Position numbers and translations under genes: made by a program
Part shown: positions 1 through 8,657 of the stretch, one piece after another
How positions within the stretch are numbered: position 1 is the first letter of the stretch
Layout of the letters: every line of letters starts with the position of its first letter
Assembly: GCA_947595585.1 (NCBI GenBank)
Contig: CANQET010000002.1
Location: forward strand, 103,740-167,739
Length of the DNA stretch: 64,000 bases
Direction of reading: 5' to 3'
From: an uncultured Clostridia bacterium
GTDB taxonomy: Bacteria > Bacillota > Clostridia > Christensenellales > Borkfalkiaceae
Notes under the pieces: model-generated
Seen by the model: the letters and a program-made list of their open reading frames with translations, nothing else
Told to the model about the DNA's origin: nothing
Databases searched by the model: none

Positions 1-1445
1 GCGATTTTGCCTTCCGTCCCCGCTATCAGGGTGCGGGTTCTTCGATCGTCAACCCCTCCAAGAGCATGGCAAACGGCGAGTTCCCCACGGCGGAAAGCGC
101 GCTCAAAGATCTCGAGGCCAACGTCGTTGCGGCGGAGCGCGGCTTCGACCGCTTCGGCAAGAAGAACAAAAAACTCTACTTCGCCGCGATCGAGGGCGCT
201 CTCAAGGCAGACGTCGTCCTCTTCTTCGCGGGGCTTGATGAATTCTCCGAGGCGGAAGGCCTCGACCGCGTCGGCCTCGATATGCCCGAAAACCAGAAAG
301 ACCTCTTCCGCGCCCTCAGGGCGACGGGCAAGAAGGTCGTCGTCGTGCTCTCGTGCGGCTCCGTCGTCGAGACCGATTGGATGAAGGGGGCCTCGGCTGT
401 CGTCTACGCCGGTCTCTCGGGGCAGGCGGGGGCGCTCGCCATCGCCGATATCCTCTATGGCGCCGTGAACCCTTCGGGCAAGCTCGCCGAGACGTGGGTC
501 AGCGACTACAGCGAGGAACCCACCGCCGATCCCAAGCTCTTCCCGGGCGGCAAGGACGCCGTGGAATACCGCGAGGGCCTGTTCGTGGGCTACCGCTATT
601 TCACGACGGCGGGCATCCGGCCCAAGTATCCCTTCGGCTACGGCCTCTCCTATACGACGTTCGCGTACTCTGATCTTGCGGCGAGCAAGGAGGGCGTGAA
701 GTTCACCGTCGAGAACACGGGGAGCGTCGCGGGAGACGAGATCGCACAGGTCTACGTCGCCCTGAAGGGCAGCAAGATCGTTCGTCCCGCGCGGGAGCTC
801 AAGGGCTTTGCGCGCATCCACCTCGAGGCCGGTGAGAAGAAAGAAGTGGAGATAGCCTTCACCGACCGTACCTTCTCCTTCTTCGATACGAATTCGAACA
901 GTTGGCAAATTGAGGGGGGGACCTATAGCGTTTATGTGGCTGCATCCTCCGAAGATCTCCGTCTTACGGCGGAAGTCGAACTCGAGGGGATCGCGCCCGA
1001 AGACGAGCGTGAGAAGTACCCCGCATACTTTGCCTGCGATGTGAAGAACATCCCCGACGAAGAATTCTATGCGCGGCTCGGCTATACCCCCGAAAAGGAG
1101 CCCGAGAAACCCAAAAAGCGGCAGCATGTACACGAAAACTTCACCGTGCAAGACTTAAAATATGCACGCGGATGGACAGGCCGCTTCTTCTCGTGGGCGA
1201 TCTGCTCGGCGGCGATCGGCTGGTTCAAGATGACGGGCAACCGCGCCAAGCAGAATGAACTCGTGATGGGCATGGTCCACCAGCCCATCCGCGGCATGGC
1301 GAAGTTCGGCAAGTTCTCCCGCAATCAGATGGAAGGGCTTACCATGATGTTCGACGGGCACTTCTTCAAGGGCCTCGGAACGCTCCTTCGCAAAGAAAAG
1401 CTCGACGATGCGTCGGCGGAAACCAAAGGAGGGGAAAATCAATGA
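1..1445 (+). CDS. GH3 beta-glucosidase, C-terminal part (truncated by window edge)
   Basis: This is the C-terminal part of a glycoside hydrolase family 3 enzyme; the reading frame is open to the left edge, so the true start lies outside the window. Base 3 begins a codon. The frame reads RYQGAGSS near nt 24-47, typical of the start of the GH3 C-terminal domain, then AEGLDR near nt 255, the segment that carries the acid/base glutamate in many GH3 enzymes. FGYGLSYTTF near nt 635-664 marks entry into the fibronectin-III-like domain. An internal ATG at nt 66 is not a credible start because conserved family sequence precedes it. After the Fn3-like domain comes a tail of about 100 residues with no family match that I recognise. 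The stop overlaps the next start (ATGA), so translation of the downstream membrane protein is probably coupled. The exact sugar specificity cannot be read from the sequence. Confidence 0.9.
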   Translation, partial: DFAFRPRYQGAGSSIVNPSKSMANGEFPTAESALKDLEANVVAAERGFDRFGKKNKKLYFAAIEGALKADVVLFFAGLDEFSEAEGLDRVGLDMPENQKDLFRALRATGKKVVVVLSCGSVVETDWMKGASAVVYAGLSGQAGALAIADILYGAVNPSGKLAETWVSDYSEEPTADPKLFPGGKDAVEYREGLFVGYRYFTTAGIRPKYPFGYGLSYTTFAYSDLAASKEGVKFTVENTGSVAGDEIAQVYVALKGSKIVRPARELKGFARIHLEAGEKKEVEIAFTDRTFSFFDTNSNSWQIEGGTYSVYVAASSEDLRLTAEVELEGIAPEDEREKYPAYFACDVKNIPDEEFYARLGYTPEKEPEKPKKRQHVHENFTVQDLKYARGWTGRFFSWAICSAAIGWFKMTGNRAKQNELVMGMVHQPIRGMAKFGKFSRNQMEGLTMMFDGHFFKGLGTLLRKEKLDDASAETKGGENQ

Positions 1446-2785
1446 CGCGCTATAGCGATCAACAGCTGCGTGCGCAGCTCAAACCCTACTCGGAAAATGC
1501 GTTCGTCGCATTCTTCCAGAGGATCTGGCGGGGCTGGCTCTCGATCTGGTACGGCTTCGCGGATAAACATCCCAAGCTCTCCAACCTCATCTACATGGTG
1601 TTCTTCTTCATCGTGTTCTCCGAGGGCGTTACGATCTGGCAGTTCATCGTCATGACGTTTTTGCCCTACGCCTTTGCGGGGCTGAACAACGGCCCTTGGG
1701 GTTGGCCCAACGTGCCCGTCTCTGTCGCGGGAGGACAGCCCTACATGGTCTTCGGCGACGTGCAGGGCCTCGGCTACTTCATCGCCTTTGAGCTCGCCGT
1801 CTTCACGGCGCAGTGCATCAACTTCCCGCTTCAGCGCAATATCACCTACCGCTCCCACGGCAATCCGTGGTATCAGGCGATGTGGTATTTCATCGGATGG
1901 GTGCTCGTTTCGGTGTTCGTCAACGCGATCTGGGGCATCTGCAACGTGTTCTTCGTGCATTGGGGCTGGCCCGACGTCGTGACGGGTCTCATCAAGACGG
2001 TGCTCACGGGCGGCGTCTCGATGGTGATCTTCTTCTTCATCTTCCTCGTCATCTTCCCCGACAACAACAAGGTGCTGAAGAAGGCGAAGGCGAAGTACGA
2101 AAAGCTGCTCGCGGCCAATGCGCCCGCAGAGAAGCTCGCCAAGGCCGAGAAGGCCTATCGGATCGCACAGGATAAGGCCGACCGCTCCAATTCCGAGAAG
2201 GACTACAGGCAGGCGCTCTCCCTCTGCAACGCGAAGATCCTCAAGTATTTCGCGGCCACCCGCGAGAAAGAGGACGCGATCGCGGAGCGCAAGCGCGCAG
2301 AGCGCATCCTGAAGGGGACGCTCGCGGCGAAGGAAGACCCCAAACTTCTCGAAGGGAAGACGCGGGTCACCAACCTCACCGCCGTCCTCGTGCTGTTCAC
2401 GCTCTCCTCGGTCCTTCTGGCGCTCGCCTGCATCGGCGTGGCCGTCGCGATCTTCTGCGTCCTGCCCGAAGTCTGGTGGGCGGGGCTCGTGCTCTGTCTC
2501 GTGGCGCTCGGGACGCTCATCCTTCTCTTCCCCTTCCGCACGGCGATCGCGAAGCGGCGGGAAGCCGAACCCGCATGGCAGGGCCTTGCCGCCGATGCGG
2601 ACGCATACGACCGTTTCCTCGCGAAGAAGGTCGATATCTTCGCCCGTGCCGAGAAGGCCGAGGAGATCGCCTGCACGCGCTGTGAAGAGGCCTTCGGCGC
2701 CGCTTGCGCTTCGATCGGCTTGCGCGACGAGAAGTATGCCGCCTATCACGCGGTGATGGATAGATTAGGACTTCCTACGAAATAA
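1442..2785 (+). CDS. GtrA-like polytopic membrane protein with coiled-coil insert
   Basis: This 447-residue protein has about four hydrophobic segments in its first 210 residues, then a charged Lys/Glu/Ala-rich helical stretch (about residues 215-310), and two more strong membrane segments (about 315-365) before a soluble helical tail. The N-terminal membrane part, including INFPLQRNITY near residue 130, resembles the GtrA family of small membrane proteins involved in moving lipid-linked sugars; that is a family-level impression rather than a firm match. The start ATG overlaps the stop of the upstream GH3 gene. A GT2 glycosyltransferase lies two genes downstream in the same apparent operon, which fits a role in cell-surface glycosylation. 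The long cytoplasmic insert and second membrane pair are not part of a normal GtrA protein. Confidence 0.6.
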   Translation: MTRYSDQQLRAQLKPYSENAFVAFFQRIWRGWLSIWYGFADKHPKLSNLIYMVFFFIVFSEGVTIWQFIVMTFLPYAFAGLNNGPWGWPNVPVSVAGGQPYMVFGDVQGLGYFIAFELAVFTAQCINFPLQRNITYRSHGNPWYQAMWYFIGWVLVSVFVNAIWGICNVFFVHWGWPDVVTGLIKTVLTGGVSMVIFFFIFLVIFPDNNKVLKKAKAKYEKLLAANAPAEKLAKAEKAYRIAQDKADRSNSEKDYRQALSLCNAKILKYFAATREKEDAIAERKRAERILKGTLAAKEDPKLLEGKTRVTNLTAVLVLFTLSSVLLALACIGVAVAIFCVLPEVWWAGLVLCLVALGTLILLFPFRTAIAKRREAEPAWQGLAADADAYDRFLAKKVDIFARAEKAEEIACTRCEEAFGAACASIGLRDEKYAAYHAVMDRLGLPTK

Positions 2786-2824
2786 AATAGGACCCCCGCC
2801 GTTTTGGGCGAAGGACGGAGTGCA

Positions 2825-3634
2825 ATGGCGCGATTGAGGTACAAAAAATTGTCCAATACCCGCGATCTCGGGGGGATGCGGACGGAGGACGGGAGGACGA
2901 TCCGCCCGCACAAACTCATCCGCAGCGGAAAGCTCACCAAGCTTCCGCAGCGCACGCTGCATGCCCTCGGGGAGCTCGGGATCACGACGGTCGTCGATCT
3001 TCGGATCGAGAGTGAGCGCCGTGCCGATCCCGATTGCGAACTCGAGGGGTGCAACTATGTGCATCTGCCCGTCTTGTGCTTTCCCGCGCTCGGGATCTCT
3101 TCGGATTTTTCCATCTTCGATACGGTGGAGAAGGAGCGGGTCCGCGTCCAAAAAGAGGGGGAACGTATCAAGCAATTCGGCGGGATCGACCGCTACATGA
3201 TCGAGACGTACCGCAGTATCCTCTTCTCCGAGACCTCCAAGCAGGAGCTCGCCCGCTTTTTGAAGCTCGTGCGCGACGAAGAGGGGTGTATCCTCTGGCA
3301 CTGCGCGAGCGGGAAGGACCGTGCGGGCATCTGTTCGATGCTCGTCGAGGCGCTGCTCGGCGTCGGCGAGGCGGCCATCCTCGAGGATTATATGCGCTCC
3401 GGGCGCTACCTGTGGTGGAAATATGCCGCCAATCGGCTCGGCATCGTGACGGTGCCCTTCAGCCTCGACTTAAAGCGCATCCTGCTTGCCCTGATGCGTA
3501 CCAAAAGGACTTACCTTGCGCGCGTGATCGACGATATGAAGCAGAACTACGGCGGCATCGTCGGCTATTGCAAAGAAGAACTCGGCGTGACCGAAGAGGA
3601 TATCACATTATTCCGGACAAAATACCTGCTATGA
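2825..3634 (+). CDS. Tyrosine-phosphatase-like protein (Y_phosphatase3 type)
   Basis: The protein carries the N-terminal signature NTRDLGG of the bacterial tyrosine/serine phosphatase family and the active-site loop HCASGKDRAG near residues 160-170, which matches HCxxGKDRTG with Ala in place of Thr at the penultimate position. The catalytic Cys and Arg are both present. VVDLRIESER near residue 59 is the usual DLR element of the family. I chose the ATG at 2825, preceded by a purine-rich GGACGGAG site, over the in-frame TTG at 2804. The stop overlaps the start of the downstream glycosyltransferase (ATGA), so the two are translationally coupled. Substrate is unknown; phosphoinositides, phosphotyrosine and phosphosugars are all possible for this family. 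Confidence 0.85.
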   Translation: MARLRYKKLSNTRDLGGMRTEDGRTIRPHKLIRSGKLTKLPQRTLHALGELGITTVVDLRIESERRADPDCELEGCNYVHLPVLCFPALGISSDFSIFDTVEKERVRVQKEGERIKQFGGIDRYMIETYRSILFSETSKQELARFLKLVRDEEGCILWHCASGKDRAGICSMLVEALLGVGEAAILEDYMRSGRYLWWKYAANRLGIVTVPFSLDLKRILLALMRTKRTYLARVIDDMKQNYGGIVGYCKEELGVTEEDITLFRTKYLL

Positions 3635-4653
3635 AACTCATTACTTTTGTTGTCCCTTGCTACAATTCCCAAGCCTACATGCGCAAGTGCATCGAGAGCT
3701 TGCTTCCCGGCGGCGAAGAGGTGGAGATCATCATCGTCAACGACGGCTCCAAAGACGACACGTTTGCCATCGCCAAGGAATATGCCCTGCGCTATCCCTC
3801 GATCGTGCGCGTCGTCGATAAGCCCAACGGCGGCCACGGCTCCGGCATCAACGTCGGCCTCAGGCTGGCCTGCGGGAGATATTTCAAGGTCGTCGATTCG
3901 GACGACTGGGTCGACGGCGTCGCCCTCAAATCTCTGCTCTCCGCCATCCGCGGACGTACGGAGGAAGCAGGGCCCGATCTCTATATCGTCAACTACGTCT
4001 ATGAGCATGCGGCGGATAATAAGCGCTTCGTGCGCAGCTACCGCAAGCAGTTCACGGCGGGCAAGGTCACGGATTGGCAGAATGTGAAGAGCTTCCACTT
4101 CTCGCTGATGCTCCTGATGCACGCCCTCGTCTTCCGCACGCGGATCCTGCGGGAGAGCGGGCTCGTCCTTCCCGAGCATACCTTCTACGTCGACGATATC
4201 TTCTCCTACAACCCCCTGCCCTATGCGAAGAAGATCGCCTACCTCGATATCAACTTCTATCGCTACTTCATCGGGCGGGACGACCAATCGGTGAATATCG
4301 TCAACATGGTGGCGCGCTGGGAGCAGCAAGTGCGGGTGATGTATGCGATGATCGACTGCTGGACGTATGACGATCTGAACAAACTGCCCAAGGGGCTCAG
4401 AAAGTATATGATCCACGCGCTCGCCAACTATATGATGACGACGGAGCTCTTCCTCTGTTCGGAAGATTCCCCCGAACGGCGGGAGGCCTTCAAGGCGCTG
4501 TGGAAGCACTTCGAGGAGCGGGATAAGAAACTCTGCAACAAGATCCGCTACGGCACCTATGTGCTCTCGGCGACCATCCTCCCGTGGAAGCTCCGCGGCT
4601 TCTATTTGCGGCATGGCTACAAACTCCTCTGCCGCCGCGTCGGGTTGGGATAA
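3631..4653 (+). CDS. Family 2 glycosyltransferase
   Basis: This 340-residue protein starts directly with the GT-A fold: FVVPCYN at residues 5-11, IIIVNDGS near 33-40, and the metal-binding DSDDW near residue 90. A NGGHGSGINVG segment between them is typical of GT2 enzymes. The C-terminal half is helical and lacks obvious membrane spans, so the enzyme is probably cytosolic or peripheral. The start is the ATG overlapping the preceding phosphatase stop; a longer open frame in the same phase begins at 3034 but runs inside the phosphatase gene and is not real. It is the last gene of the GH3/GtrA-like/phosphatase operon and is followed 21 bp later by a hairpin terminator. Donor and acceptor sugars cannot be deduced. 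Confidence 0.9.
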   Translation: MKLITFVVPCYNSQAYMRKCIESLLPGGEEVEIIIVNDGSKDDTFAIAKEYALRYPSIVRVVDKPNGGHGSGINVGLRLACGRYFKVVDSDDWVDGVALKSLLSAIRGRTEEAGPDLYIVNYVYEHAADNKRFVRSYRKQFTAGKVTDWQNVKSFHFSLMLLMHALVFRTRILRESGLVLPEHTFYVDDIFSYNPLPYAKKIAYLDINFYRYFIGRDDQSVNIVNMVARWEQQVRVMYAMIDCWTYDDLNKLPKGLRKYMIHALANYMMTTELFLCSEDSPERREAFKALWKHFEERDKKLCNKIRYGTYVLSATILPWKLRGFYLRHGYKLLCRRVGLG

Positions 4654-4674
4654 GACTGAACAAAAACAGGAAAG

Positions 4675-4698
4675 AACCGCCACAGTCGGCGGTTTTTT
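4675..4698 (+). terminator. Rho-independent terminator after GT2 gene
   Basis: Seven-bp inverted repeat AACCGCC (4675-4681) and GGCGGTT (4688-4694) with a six-base loop, running into six T residues. It closes the operon that starts left of the window. Confidence 0.85.
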
Positions 4699-4776
4699 CA
4701 TGCCTTCTATTGGCTCCGCTTATAGCAGGTATTGGCAGAAATGAAGGCAGGGGGGACGGGGGAAGGGGGCAAATGC

Positions 4777-4806
4777 TTGACAACCTTCCCGCAAATAGGG
4801 TATAAT
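4777..4806 (+). promoter_or_regulatory. Sigma-A type promoter for the redox membrane operon
   Basis: A perfect TTGACA (4777-4782) and perfect TATAAT (4801-4806) are separated by 18 bp. The ATG of the next gene follows 24 bp downstream, with GAGGAGG as ribosome binding site in between. Confidence 0.85.
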
Positions 4807-4829
4807 GAGAGAAAAACGAGGAGGGCGCT

Positions 4830-5639
4830 ATGGAAGAGAGAGAACGCAGTGCGTGTGTCCGCACGATCTACGGCATTTTTCTCGCGATGTTTACCGTCGT
4901 ATTCGGCGCCCTGTTTGCGATCGCCGCCGCGGGGATCTACGATGGGGGGACGGGCGTATACTCGCGTGAGATCGTGGGCAGCCGCCTCAAAGAGCTCATC
5001 GTGCCCGCGATCTTCTGGGGGATCGCCGTGATCCTCGGCTTTCTCGTCTCCGTTCTTCTTCCCGCAAGGGAGGAAAAGCGCCGCGGCGATGTACGCAAGA
5101 CCATCCGTCGGCTTTCCCGCCGCATTCCCCAAGGGGAGAGCGCGGAATTTCTCGCCGAGCGCAAGAAGCTCGATCGGATCGTGTGGGTGCGCTACATTGC
5201 GTGGGGGGCGTGTGCGCTCTTTTCCGTCGTCGCCGCCGTCATAAGCGCCGTCTATCTCTTCGACGCCGCCCATTTTGCGGGGACAGACCCCACGGCCGAA
5301 GTCAAAAAGCTCGTCGGCGCCTGCCTGCCTTGGATAGGGACGGCGCTTCTCATGTGCTGTGCGGCGGTCGTCGTCGAGACCGTGCTCGCGGGGCGGGAAC
5401 TCGCCGCCACAAAGAAACTCATCTTGCTCGGGAAGGGGGCGCCGCTCCCCCAAAATGCACACATGGGGGCGGAAAAAGTGCGGGATCTGCTTTCTTCCGC
5501 GTGGACGATCTTCGTGCTCCGTCTCGTCGTATTCGCCTTGGGGCTCACTTTTTTTATCCTCGGGATCGTGAACGGCGGACAGCAGGACGTGCTCTTTAAG
5601 GCCATCAACATCTGCCGCGAGTGCATCGGGCTGGGCTAA
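4830..5639 (+). CDS. Polytopic membrane protein ending in a CD1871A-like CXXC tail
   Basis: The 269-residue protein has about five hydrophobic segments (near residues 14-36, 55-78, 115-140, 160-185 and 220-245). Its last residues read KAINICRECIGLG. Small clostridial proteins of the CD1871A CXXC-motif family end in almost the same way (KAINICLECIG-type), so this looks like a CD1871A-like module placed at the end of a larger membrane protein. It shares a strong promoter with, and lies 22 bp upstream of, a NapH-like/thioredoxin fusion protein; CD1871A proteins are typically encoded beside such ferredoxins. A role in passing electrons or disulfides through the membrane is an inference from the CXXC and the neighbour. 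The body of the protein belongs to no family I recognise. Confidence 0.7.
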   Translation: MEERERSACVRTIYGIFLAMFTVVFGALFAIAAAGIYDGGTGVYSREIVGSRLKELIVPAIFWGIAVILGFLVSVLLPAREEKRRGDVRKTIRRLSRRIPQGESAEFLAERKKLDRIVWVRYIAWGACALFSVVAAVISAVYLFDAAHFAGTDPTAEVKKLVGACLPWIGTALLMCCAAVVVETVLAGRELAATKKLILLGKGAPLPQNAHMGAEKVRDLLSSAWTIFVLRLVVFALGLTFFILGIVNGGQQDVLFKAINICRECIGLG

Positions 5640-5661
5640 ATCCAAAAGGAGGAAGGCTGCG

Positions 5662-7797
5662 TTGTCGCGCGATTACATCATCTTCATCGTGCTGATGTCG
5701 ATCATCGGGCTGCTTTCGGCGGTCGCGGTGGTCTTGTTATGCCTTATCGTCCGCCCCGCAAGGCCTGCCTCCCAAAAGAAGAAGGGCTTCAAGGCGTGGT
5801 GGGCGGCGCATAAGCCCACAAAGCGCCGCTTGATCCAAGTCTATTGCGCCCTGCTCTTCAATGCGAACATCAAGGGCATCGCAACGGGAAATATCTACCG
5901 AGGCACCTCCAAAAACTTCTGCGTCCCGGGCATGAACTGCTATTCCTGCCCCGCTGCGGTGGGGGCCTGCCCGCTCGGCGCCCTCCAAAACGCCTTTGCC
6001 GAATCGGGCACCCGCGCTCCCTACTATGTCCTCGGCATTCTGCTGCTTTTGTGCCTCATGTTCGCGCGGACGATCTGCGGCTTCTCCTGCCCTGTGGGCC
6101 TCGGGCAGGACCTGCTCTACAAGATCCGTACGCCCAAGGTCAAGAAGAGCAAGTTTACTTACGTCTTTTCCTATTTGAAATACATCTTGCTCGCGGTGTT
6201 CGTCGTCATCATCCCGCTGATGTACGGCATCTTCGCCAAGACGGCGATCCCCGCTTTCTGCAAATACATCTGCCCCGCGGGCACGCTCGGCGGCGGCGTC
6301 TTGCTGCTGTTGCACCCCGAGAACGCCTCGATCTTCGGCTCGCTCGGCGGTCTCTTCACGTGGAAGTTCATCGTGCTCGTCGTCTGCACCGTCGCGAGCA
6401 TCTTCCTCTACCGCTTCTTCTGCCGCTTCCTGTGTCCGCTCGGGGCGCTCTACGGGCTGTTCAACCGCATCGCGCTCTTCGGCGTAAAGCTCGATAAGAG
6501 CAAGTGCACCGATTGCGGCCTCTGCGTCGAACATTGCAAGATGGATATCCGCCATGTCGGCGACCATGAGTGCATCAACTGCGGCGAATGTATTTCGATC
6601 TGCCCCGCCAAGGCGATCTCGTGGAAGGGTTCCAAGCTCTTCGTGCATGCAAACGCCGTCCCCGCGCCCGATGCGGCCGAAGACGCACTCTCGCATCTCT
6701 CCTCTATGCAGACCGCGGCGGTCCCCGCCGCGCCCGCTGCAGCCGCGGAGAACATCTCTTCGAACACGGCCGCGCCTTCCGCACCCAAAGGCAGCGGCAC
6801 AGCCGAAGCGCCCGAGGCCTCGAAAAACGACACACGTCCCCCCGCAAAGAAGCACACGGCGGGCTTTTGGATGCAGATCGCGGCATGGGGCTTGGCGCTC
6901 GCAGTGCTCCTCGGCGCCCTCGTCTATTATAATTTTATCGATGGACGTACCCCGCCTTCTCCGCCCGTCTCCACGCAATATTACTTCGCGGTGGGCAGTG
7001 AGATCGAGGGGGCGGACCGCGTCAGCTTCACCCTGCAGGGCGAAGGGCAGGGCGTCGCCATTTCGGGCGGCAGCGGCACTGCCGAAGATCCGTATCTCCT
7101 CACGGGCTTCTATGGGAAGTACGACGTCATGCTGCACGAAGGGGAGCTCTCGTACTACGCCGTAACGATCGCCGCGGAGAGCGCGGTGACCGTCGTCGCG
7201 GGGGCGGACCTGTATCTCGACGTCTTTTGGAAGACGGAGGGCGGCGAGACGATGCGCGTCTACCGCTATACGCAGGAGGAACCTTCCTTCACGCTCAGCC
7301 CTTCTCCCGAGGGCGGGGAGCAGAGATACGGCAACCGGATCGGCGACCTGTGTTATGATTTTTCGCTCGATCGCATCATGGGGGAGGGGAAATTCACCCT
7401 CTCCGAGCACCGCGGCAAGATCGTCATCATCAACTTCTGGGCGACGTGGTGCGGCCCCTGTGTCACCGAGCTTCCCGAGTTCGAGCGCATTAAGGAAAAA
7501 TACGGGGAGCAGGTGGAAGTCGTCGCCATCCACAGCGCCTTCGTTACGGCCGATGTGAAGAACTTCATCGAAAGCAAGGAAGATACCTATGCCCCCCGCA
7601 CTTGGGCGGATTGGCAAGTGGACTTCGTGCAGGATACGGGCAGCGGTCTCGATAGCGGGGTCTACACCTTGCTCGGGGGAAGGAACGGCGCCTATCCGCG
7701 CACGCTCGTCCTCGACGGCGAGGGCAAGATCCGCTACATCTTCCCGGGCAGTGCCACCTATGCGACCCTTGAGGCACAGGTGGAAGCGCTTCTTTAA
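5662..7797 (+). CDS. NapH/CcoG-like membrane ferredoxin fused to a TlpA-like thioredoxin domain
   Basis: The 711-residue protein begins with a membrane segment, followed by the Cys motifs of NapH/NosR-type membrane ferredoxins: CYSCP and ACPLG near residues 94-107, CGFSCPVG, CKYICPAG and CRFLCPLG, each beside a membrane span. Two classical 4Fe-4S clusters follow: CTDCGLC at 282-288 and CINCGEC near 304-310. After an Ala/Pro-rich linker there is another membrane span near residues 395-415, then an exported region ending in a thioredoxin fold with WATWCGPC (redox cysteines 597 and 600). The start is TTG, supported by AAAAGGAGG ten bases upstream; no ATG is well placed. Electrons from cytosolic ferredoxin clusters could be delivered to the outer thioredoxin for thiol reduction; this is inferred from the fusion. 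Confidence 0.85.
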   Translation: MSRDYIIFIVLMSIIGLLSAVAVVLLCLIVRPARPASQKKKGFKAWWAAHKPTKRRLIQVYCALLFNANIKGIATGNIYRGTSKNFCVPGMNCYSCPAAVGACPLGALQNAFAESGTRAPYYVLGILLLLCLMFARTICGFSCPVGLGQDLLYKIRTPKVKKSKFTYVFSYLKYILLAVFVVIIPLMYGIFAKTAIPAFCKYICPAGTLGGGVLLLLHPENASIFGSLGGLFTWKFIVLVVCTVASIFLYRFFCRFLCPLGALYGLFNRIALFGVKLDKSKCTDCGLCVEHCKMDIRHVGDHECINCGECISICPAKAISWKGSKLFVHANAVPAPDAAEDALSHLSSMQTAAVPAAPAAAAENISSNTAAPSAPKGSGTAEAPEASKNDTRPPAKKHTAGFWMQIAAWGLALAVLLGALVYYNFIDGRTPPSPPVSTQYYFAVGSEIEGADRVSFTLQGEGQGVAISGGSGTAEDPYLLTGFYGKYDVMLHEGELSYYAVTIAAESAVTVVAGADLYLDVFWKTEGGETMRVYRYTQEEPSFTLSPSPEGGEQRYGNRIGDLCYDFSLDRIMGEGKFTLSEHRGKIVIINFWATWCGPCVTELPEFERIKEKYGEQVEVVAIHSAFVTADVKNFIESKEDTYAPRTWADWQVDFVQDTGSGLDSGVYTLLGGRNGAYPRTLVLDGEGKIRYIFPGSATYATLEAQVEALL

Positions 7798-7813
7798 GAA
7801 CTCATACGTTTGG

Positions 7814-7850
7814 GCCGTCGCGGTGTTCCGCGGCGGCTCTTTTCTTTTGG
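7814..7850 (+). terminator. Rho-independent terminator after ferredoxin-thioredoxin gene
   Basis: Ten-bp stem, GCCGTCGCGG (7814-7823) with CCGCGGCGGC (7828-7837), a TGTT loop and a T-rich tail. Confidence 0.85.
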
Positions 7851-7860
7851 CGTCTATGCC

Positions 7861-7892
7861 TGCATAAATTTTCCTCGCTTGCACACATTGCG
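7861..7892 (+). promoter_or_regulatory. Possible sigma-G-like promoter of sleB
   Basis: TGCATA (7861-7866) and CATTGCG (7886-7892) weakly resemble the -35 and -10 elements of forespore sigma-G promoters. Spacing is 19 bp, one or two more than usual, and the -10 is poor. No sigma-A promoter is visible here, and sleB-ypeB is forespore-expressed in Bacillus. Treat as a suggestion. Confidence 0.3.
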
Positions 7893-7906
7893 CATAGGAG
7901 GAAATT

Positions 7907-8647
7907 ATGAAGAAAGTTTTGTTGGCAGCGGGGCTCTCCGTCGCCATTGCCGCTGCGGCGGCGGGCGGGGCGGTGGTTACGTCCGTGCGCCGTTCCTTGC
8001 CCGAGGCGGCCGCTACGGAGTGTGCGGTCGAAACCGCCGTGCTCAGGCAGGGCAGCACGGGCGGCGAGGTCAAAGAAGTCCAGCGCCGTCTCAAGAATTG
8101 GGGATACTATTCGGGGGCGGTCGACGGGATCTTCGGATCTGCGACGCGGAAGGCAGTCGTCGCCTTCCAGAAGAAGAACGGCCTCACGGCGGACGGCATC
8201 GTCGGAAAGGCGACGTACGCCGCACTCGGCATGAACGCATCGTATAATGCCTTGCAGGGCGGCTCGGTCTCCTCGGGCGGCAATTCGAAGTACACATCTT
8301 CCGATCTCTACCTTCTCGCGAAGGCGATCTACGCGGAGGGCAGAGGGGAGAGCTACACGGGGCAGGTGGCGATCGGGGCGGTGATCATGAACCGCGTCAA
8401 GAGCCCTTCCTTCCCCAATACCATCTCGGGCGTCATCTACCAGAAGGGCGCCTTCACGGCGGTGACCGACGGGCAGATCGCTCTCGAACCCAACCAGACG
8501 GCATACAACGCCGCCCGCGATGCGATAAACGGTTGGGATCCGACGTATGGGTGCCTCTATTATTATAATCCCGCCGTCGCGACGAGTTCGTGGATCTTCA
8601 ACCGCAAGACGGTGACGGTCATCGGCAAACATGTCTTTGCCATTTAA
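7907..8647 (+). CDS. sleB: Spore cortex-lytic enzyme SleB
   Basis: This 246-residue protein has an N-terminal signal/anchor (residues 4-26), a peptidoglycan-binding domain of PG_binding_1 type (LRQGSTGGEVKEVQRRL, then DGIFGSATRKAV, about residues 45-103), a Ser/Gly linker and a SleB hydrolase domain (about 130-246). AKAIYAEGRGE near residue 140 carries the catalytic glutamate of the family, and the conserved VAIGAVIMNRV follows. Length and domain order match Bacillus SleB. SleB is exported by the forespore and cuts cortex muramic-delta-lactam peptidoglycan at germination. A GAGGAAATT site sits before the ATG, and the gene directly downstream is ypeB, the usual partner. Its presence is good evidence that the organism forms spores. 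Confidence 0.93.
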   Translation: MKKVLLAAGLSVAIAAAAAGGAVVTSVRRSLPEAAATECAVETAVLRQGSTGGEVKEVQRRLKNWGYYSGAVDGIFGSATRKAVVAFQKKNGLTADGIVGKATYAALGMNASYNALQGGSVSSGGNSKYTSSDLYLLAKAIYAEGRGESYTGQVAIGAVIMNRVKSPSFPNTISGVIYQKGAFTAVTDGQIALEPNQTAYNAARDAINGWDPTYGCLYYYNPAVATSSWIFNRKTVTVIGKHVFAI

Positions 8648-8657
8648 GGAGGGAGTG

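Noticed and set aside
8631..8657. Upstream in-frame ATG as start of ypeB
   Set aside because: It lies inside sleB without a ribosome binding site, whereas the ATG at 8658 has AAGGAGGG at the right distance.
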